From Sinosporangium siamense (lineage in GTDB: Bacteria > Actinomycetota > Actinomycetes > Streptosporangiales > Streptosporangiaceae), in assembly GCF_016863435.1 (NCBI RefSeq), contig NZ_BOOW01000001.1, positions 1 through 64,000 on the forward strand: a stretch of DNA of 64,000 bases. The letters are read 5' to 3'. A program made the translations under genes and the position numbers. Under the pieces are notes generated by a model. The model made no database searches, was not told the DNA's origin, and saw nothing but the letters and a program-made list of their open reading frames with translations. Positions 60,017 to 64,000 of the stretch are shown piece after piece (positions within the stretch are counted from its first letter, which is position 1; the number at the start of each line of letters is the position of its first letter).

Positions 60017-60321
60017 GTACCGTTCTCTGGTGATCTTTCGGTACGGCATAAGCCTCGCCCTTGACCTGGACGAACACGGAGCGTGACGTGTGGTCCGCAT
60101 CCGCAAGGCGGATAGGTCGTGATTTAGCAGGTCAGAGCGTACAGAATAAAGATCTGATTACGTAGGGCTATCACGAGTAAACGCAGGGTTATATGCTCGC
60201 CATGCGCGTTGACCTGAAAGGTCAAGTGCAGTCAGGGGGTGTTGTGATCCTGCTGGGCCCAGTCATGTGCCCCCGGCGCTTCTTCTCGCAAAAGCCATCC
60301 CCACTGGTGAAGGAGTCCTAA
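60017..60321. other. Upstream gap of the small secreted protein
   Basis: No gene is seen. TACGGCATAAGCC (60042-60054) is a one-mismatch copy of the recurrent 13-mer. TTGACC-TGAAA-GGTCAA (60209-60225) is a perfect inverted repeat that may be an operator or double as a -35 box. AT-rich sequence at 60120-60200 probably contains the promoter. Confidence 0.45.
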
Positions 60322-60576
60322 GTGATCAAGAAACTGTGTGTGACGGGTGCCGTCCTCGCCGCCGCGACCGGCGTCGCGCTCGTCTCCACCCCGGCCCAGG
60401 CCGACTCCTGGGGCAACTGGACGCGGAACACCGGGTCGGTGCAGTCCGGCAACCAGTTCGCCGACGTGAGCGCGGCCAACACCGGCGCCGGTCGTGGCAC
60501 GCAGGTCAATAACATCAACGGCACCACCGGCGTCGCCAACAACGGCGCCGTCACCGTGATTTATCGCTTCAGCTAG
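60322..60576 (+). CDS. Small secreted Asn/Gly-rich protein
   Basis: An 84-residue exported protein. The signal peptide ends TPAQA (about 27), leaving a 57-residue mature protein rich in Asn, Gly, Thr and Val (NTGSVQSGNQFADV, VNNINGTTGVANNGAVTVIY). It has no cysteine. The composition recalls rodlin-like surface proteins of aerial hyphae, but I cannot assign it. The GTG at 60322 has AAGGAG 6-7 bases upstream, and an excellent terminator follows, so it is a real single-gene unit. Confidence 0.8.
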   Translation: MIKKLCVTGAVLAAATGVALVSTPAQADSWGNWTRNTGSVQSGNQFADVSAANTGAGRGTQVNNINGTTGVANNGAVTVIYRFS

Positions 60577-60593
60577 AAGCTCGCACCCATAAG

Positions 60594-60619
60594 CGCGCCG
60601 GGCCTACGGGCCCGGCGCG
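60594..60619 (+). terminator. 11-base-pair hairpin with TACG tetraloop
   Basis: CGCGCCGGGCC/GGCCCGGCGCG closed by TACG, an extra-stable tetraloop in RNA. It follows the small secreted protein gene by 17 bases. Confidence 0.8.
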
Positions 60620-60713
60620 TTCCGCGTTTCCCCTGGGAAGTCCCCCGACACCTGACCAGTCCTGACATATCCGTAACATGCGATGAGTCCTGACAGATCG
60701 GAAGGAGCATCGT

Positions 60714-61538
60714 ATGGGGATCCCGGTGGCATACGCGACCTTCGCCGACCCGAGCGGCGACGACGACGAGCGGGAGGTCGCCATAGCCGCCTGGCGGCAG
60801 GCCGGCATCGAAGGCCACGCGGTGCGGTGGGACGACCCCGAGATCGACTGGTCCTCCTTCAAAGCAGTCGTCATCCGCTCGACCTGGGACTATGTGGAAA
60901 GACGCGACGAGTTCACCGCCTGGGCGCACCGGGTTGAGGGCGTCACCAGGCTCTTCAACCCCGCCGCCGTGATCGAGCGCAACACCGACAAGACCTACCT
61001 GCGGGACCTGCGTGTGCCCACCGTCCCCACTTACTGGGGTGAGGGCGAACTCCCCGAATGGCCGGAATACGTCGTCAAGCCCGCCGTGTCCGCCGGCGCC
61101 CGCGACACCATCCGCACCCTCGACCGCGACCTCGCCCTCGCCCACGCCGCCACCCTCAGGGCGGCCGGGCGCACCGCCATGATCCAGCCCTATCTGCACA
61201 TGGTGGAGACCGAGGGGGAGACCTCGCTGATCTACTTCGGCGGGAGGTTCAGCCACGCCATCCGCCGCCTGCCCATGCTCGCGGTCCCGGGCTCGGTCGC
61301 CGGCGACGTGCAGCGGCGGGAGGCGGCCCGCGAACCCGACGCCGACCAGCGCGACCTCGCCGAGGCGCTCGCCGCCGAACTCCCTGACGACGTGCTGTAC
61401 GCCCGCATCGACCTGGTCCGGCTCGCCGACGGCAGCCCCGCCCTCATCGAGCTGGAGCTCACCGAGCCCTACCTCTACCTCAAACGCGCCGGCCGCGCCC
61501 CGGCCGCGCTGGCCGAGGCGCTGGCCGAACGCCTCTGA
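60714..61538 (+). CDS. ATP-grasp domain protein
   Basis: A 274-residue ATP-grasp protein: an N-terminal pre-ATP-grasp half (VVIRSTWDYVERRDEF), VVKPAVSAGARDT for nucleotide binding, and the metal-binding ARIDLVRLADG...LIELELTEP at the C-lobe. It resembles the DcsG/cycloserine-ligase-like group, which joins a carboxylate to an amine via acyl-phosphate. No biosynthetic partner gene is adjacent, so the product is unknown. The ATG follows GGAAGGAG. Confidence 0.87.
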   Translation: MGIPVAYATFADPSGDDDEREVAIAAWRQAGIEGHAVRWDDPEIDWSSFKAVVIRSTWDYVERRDEFTAWAHRVEGVTRLFNPAAVIERNTDKTYLRDLRVPTVPTYWGEGELPEWPEYVVKPAVSAGARDTIRTLDRDLALAHAATLRAAGRTAMIQPYLHMVETEGETSLIYFGGRFSHAIRRLPMLAVPGSVAGDVQRREAAREPDADQRDLAEALAAELPDDVLYARIDLVRLADGSPALIELELTEPYLYLKRAGRAPAALAEALAERL

Positions 61539-61547
61539 GTCCGTGCC

Positions 61548-61585
61548 GTACGGTGTCCCCCGCCGGTCGGCGGGGGACACCGTAC
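61548..61585. terminator. 17-base-pair bidirectional terminator
   Basis: A perfect 17-base-pair stem starting GTACGGTGTCCCCC with a GGTC loop lies between the convergent ATP-grasp and M14 genes. It is the longest perfect hairpin I found. Confidence 0.85.
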
Positions 61586-61600
61586 TTCAAGGCGTGAGCC

Positions 61601-64000
61601 TCACTGCGGCAGCACCAGCGCCAGGGGCGACACCCCCGCCGCGCGCAGCGCGCCGGGCAGCTTGGCCGCCCACGGGTGCTCGTGCATGCCGTGTCCCTCG
61701 GGGTTGGCCACGACGAGGCGCACCGCGTCGCCCGATGCCTCCTGCTCGGTCCAGGTGCCGCCGAGGCCGGACAACACCGCCGCTGCCTTCTCCTTGTCCG
61801 CCGCCTTGACCGTCAGCCGGATCGGCGAGTCCCCGTCGGGGATGGCCGCCGCGGCCGCGGCCGCCTCCGGCGAACCGCCCTGGGCGGCCCTCGCCCGGGT
61901 GTCGGCGGCGGCGCCCGGCAGATCAGCGGTGATCGCGTTGACGACCAGCTTCGCCGTACCGTCGGTGAACGCGCGGAAGTTCGGGTCCGCGGCGAAAAGC
62001 ACCGCGTGCCCCGATCCCACCGGCTCGTTGACGACGGCGGCCGTGCCCGCGAGCTCCGCCGCGCCGATCTGGAAGCCGGACACGAACCAGTCGGGCGAGC
62101 CGGCCGCCGGGTAGGACACGGCGGCGTGCGCCGGGTTCGCGGGCCGCATCACGTTGTCGTAGCCGTAGAACTGCCACGCCGTACGACCGACGCCCTTGGC
62201 GAGCGGACCGTCCGCGACGTTCACCCGCAGCAGCGAACCCGGCACGTCGGAGGTCGGCGCCGTGAACGTGGCCGAGGAGACCCCGGTCAGCGCGGCGAGT
62301 TGGGCCCCGCCGTCCCATCCGACATAACGTCCGCCGCCCGACACCCAGGCACGCAGCGCCGTACGGCCGGCCTCGCCGAGCACCGTGTTCGCCGCGTTGG
62401 CCGAGCCGTGCGGGACCAGCAGCACATCGACCTCGGAAAGGCCGCCCGCCGCCACGTCGGCCGGCACCAGCACCTTGTAGGGCACCTTCCACTCACGGTC
62501 GAGCCGGTGACGCAGCCAGCCGGTCGACTCGTTGGCGTTGGCCGCCGCGCCCGCCATCTGCAGCACGCCGATCCGCCGCGAGGTGGTCACCTTTGCCTCC
62601 TGCGCCGCCACCGGGCGGGTGAGGGAGGCGCTCGGCAGCATGGCCTGCCCCGACGAGCCGCCCGACACGTTGGCGAGCAGCGGCAGACTCCAGGCCGTCA
62701 CGTCGTAGAAGTAGGGGAACGGTGTGTAGGAGTCCTCGTTGAGCATGGCCTGGATCCAGTGCTTCTGGCCCTGGGCCATCGGGATCCAGTACGTGCCCTT
62801 CGGGAGGGTCGTGCGTGCCGGGGCTCTGCCGTACTCCTTGTAGTCGGCGACCGTAAGCGGGCGTGACAGGGTGAAGACCGCGACGTCCATGCGCTGGAGC
62901 TTGCGCACGATGGACTCGGCCTCGGCCCGTTTGCCCGGGTCGTCGGCCCGCAGGAAGTAGTGCCGCACCTTGCGGTCGGGCACCTGGGTGATGACCTCGT
63001 TGCCCGGGTTGTAGACCTGGTTGGGCTCAAGTGTGCCGTTGACACCCTGCTTGAAGGCGTCGACATACATCTTGTGCCAGGTCGTCAGGATTTCATCCTT
63101 CTTGGCGGCGGCTGCCGACAGCGAGACCCACTGGGTCAGCCACTGCTCGTACGCGCGGGTGGCGATCGGGGAGGAGCCGCCCTTCTCGAAGGTCATGCCC
63201 GCCGCGTGGAAGGCGGTGGTCGGAACCGTGTCGCCGTAGCCCATGTAGAACATGTCGTAGACGTCGCGGTTGAAGAACGGGATGCCCTGCCGGGTGAACT
63301 CCGCGATCATGGCGGCGCCGTAGGTGTTGTTGATCCAGTCGATCGCCGGTTCCGGGATGTCGTGGAAGAACGGGTCGGCGTTCGGCGGGAAGAAGTATTC
63401 CGTGCCGCCCATCTCGTGGGCGTCGATGAAGAGCTGCGGCGGATACTTGCGCAGCAGCTCCAGCTTGCCGTCGGTCTCCGGCTGCGACCGCGCGAACCAG
63501 TCGCGGTTCATGTCGAAGGAATACGCGTTGCGCCGCGTGTCCATCTCGCGGCCGTCGGGGTTCTGCGTGGGGACCACCACGACGACGGCGTTGTCGAGGA
63601 TGCGGTTCGCCGCGCAGTCCGACCGGTCGGCGAGGTCGTAGAGCGTCTTGAGCGCTCCGTCCGTGCCGCTTTCCTCGCCGCCGTGCACGTTGCCGGCCAC
63701 CCAGAGGATCGCCGGGGTGCGTTTCGCGGCGGCCTTGGCCGCCGCCGACGGGGTGAGCGGGTTGCGCAGCAGTTTGACGGCGGCCTGGATCGCGGGCAGT
63801 GCCCGGATGTTGCGCGGGCTGCCGACGATCGCGTATTTGAGCGGGCGGCCCTGGACGCTGGTCGCCATCGTGCCGGAGATCACTCGGTCGCTGGCCGCGT
63901 CGATCGCCATGAGCAGTTTGTCTGACTCGGCCGACGTGACCTCACGCTCGCCGAGATCGATGCCGAGGACTGACTTCGGGGTGGGAACCTTGTTGAGATA
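61601..64000 (-). CDS. Zinc carboxypeptidase (M14), 5' end beyond the window
   Basis: At least 799 codons; the start lies to the right of the window. The M14 domain shows the Zn ligands NVHGGEE and, after about 90 residues, DAHEMGG, with TFEKGG near the expected catalytic Glu region. A long C-terminal part of mixed alpha/beta sequence follows (glutamine-amidotransferase-like folds such as VDVLLVPHGSANAANT). Such large actinomycete M14 proteins are usually secreted; the signal peptide is not in view. The substrate is probably peptide or cell-wall material. Confidence 0.9.
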   Translation of the reverse strand, partial: YLNKVPTPKSVLGIDLGEREVTSAESDKLLMAIDAASDRVISGTMATSVQGRPLKYAIVGSPRNIRALPAIQAAVKLLRNPLTPSAAAKAAAKRTPAILWVAGNVHGGEESGTDGALKTLYDLADRSDCAANRILDNAVVVVVPTQNPDGREMDTRRNAYSFDMNRDWFARSQPETDGKLELLRKYPPQLFIDAHEMGGTEYFFPPNADPFFHDIPEPAIDWINNTYGAAMIAEFTRQGIPFFNRDVYDMFYMGYGDTVPTTAFHAAGMTFEKGGSSPIATRAYEQWLTQWVSLSAAAAKKDEILTTWHKMYVDAFKQGVNGTLEPNQVYNPGNEVITQVPDRKVRHYFLRADDPGKRAEAESIVRKLQRMDVAVFTLSRPLTVADYKEYGRAPARTTLPKGTYWIPMAQGQKHWIQAMLNEDSYTPFPYFYDVTAWSLPLLANVSGGSSGQAMLPSASLTRPVAAQEAKVTTSRRIGVLQMAGAAANANESTGWLRHRLDREWKVPYKVLVPADVAAGGLSEVDVLLVPHGSANAANTVLGEAGRTALRAWVSGGGRYVGWDGGAQLAALTGVSSATFTAPTSDVPGSLLRVNVADGPLAKGVGRTAWQFYGYDNVMRPANPAHAAVSYPAAGSPDWFVSGFQIGAAELAGTAAVVNEPVGSGHAVLFAADPNFRAFTDGTAKLVVNAITADLPGAAADTRARAAQGGSPEAAAAAAAIPDGDSPIRLTVKAADKEKAAAVLSGLGGTWTEQEASGDAVRLVVANPEGHGMHEHPWAAKLPGALRAAGVSPLALVLPQ

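Overview
The window reads as chromosomal DNA of a high-GC Gram-positive actinomycete. Coding regions use mostly G/C third positions, GTG and TTG starts are common, and GA-rich Shine-Dalgarno sequences alternate with starts that look leaderless. The gene families are actinobacterial: polyphosphate glucokinase, PucR regulators, an AfsR-like STAND ATPase, NgcEFG-type amino-sugar import and DasR-like sites. The mix fits Streptosporangiales (Nonomuraea/Streptosporangium-like) best, but the genus is inference. I saw no rRNA, tRNA, CRISPR array, insertion sequence or integrase.

Layout. 0-6 kb: a G/T-skewed block with a PLP enzyme, an acetyltransferase divergent from an XRE-cupin regulator, a Nudix hydrolase and polyphosphate glucokinase, then a secreted phosphodiester-glycosidase-type protein. 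6-13 kb: a PucR regulator, a TetR-MFS export pair with three phased operators, and a class III aminotransferase plus methylmalonate-semialdehyde dehydrogenase (beta-alanine/beta-aminoisobutyrate catabolism). 13-22 kb: a second amino-acid module with a polyamine-binding-like lipoprotein, a saccharopine-dehydrogenase-like protein, GabT, a second PucR, a TetR and an aldehyde dehydrogenase. 22-29 kb: a secreted trypsin-like protease, then the MEP-pathway genes dxr and ispG with a TAP-like hydrolase and a GNAT protein; the site-2 protease gene usual between dxr and ispG is absent. 29-33 kb: a HipA-like kinase/DUF3037 pair, and an MMPL transporter with its TetR. 33-40 kb: a P450 remnant, an NlpC/P60 hydrolase, a lone acyl-CoA dehydrogenase-like gene behind a possible truncated partner, small membrane proteins, an orphan TetR and a CHAP-domain membrane protein. 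40-48.5 kb: a thioesterase under a KstR-type site, a kinase-like receptor lacking the catalytic Asp, a class-C beta-lactamase-fold hydrolase, and an NLR-like STAND protein with two small partner genes. 48.5-60 kb: an amino-sugar region (sugar kinase, RpiR, SIS protein, ABC importer, GH16, GH3 NagZ), interrupted by a KstR2-like TetR and a PhoD phosphatase without a signal peptide. 60-64 kb: a small secreted protein, an ATP-grasp protein and a secreted M14 carboxypeptidase cut by the window edge.

How the genes work together. The two PucR modules would feed omega-amino acids into central carbon metabolism. The amino-sugar region would import GlcNAc or chitobiose and recycle cell-wall or chitin fragments under RpiR and DasR-type control. 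Several cell-wall hydrolases (NlpC/P60, CHAP, GH3, M14) suggest envelope turnover.

The most interesting material is the STAND operon at 45-48.5 kb, whose start carries a tandem STDPN repeat, an amyloid-signalling-like motif and an upstream array of phased palindromes. Other notable items are the HipA-like/DUF3037 pair, the HGN pseudokinase, helically phased operator arrays, a recurrent 13-mer and 10-mer palindrome, and many short tandem repeats between genes.
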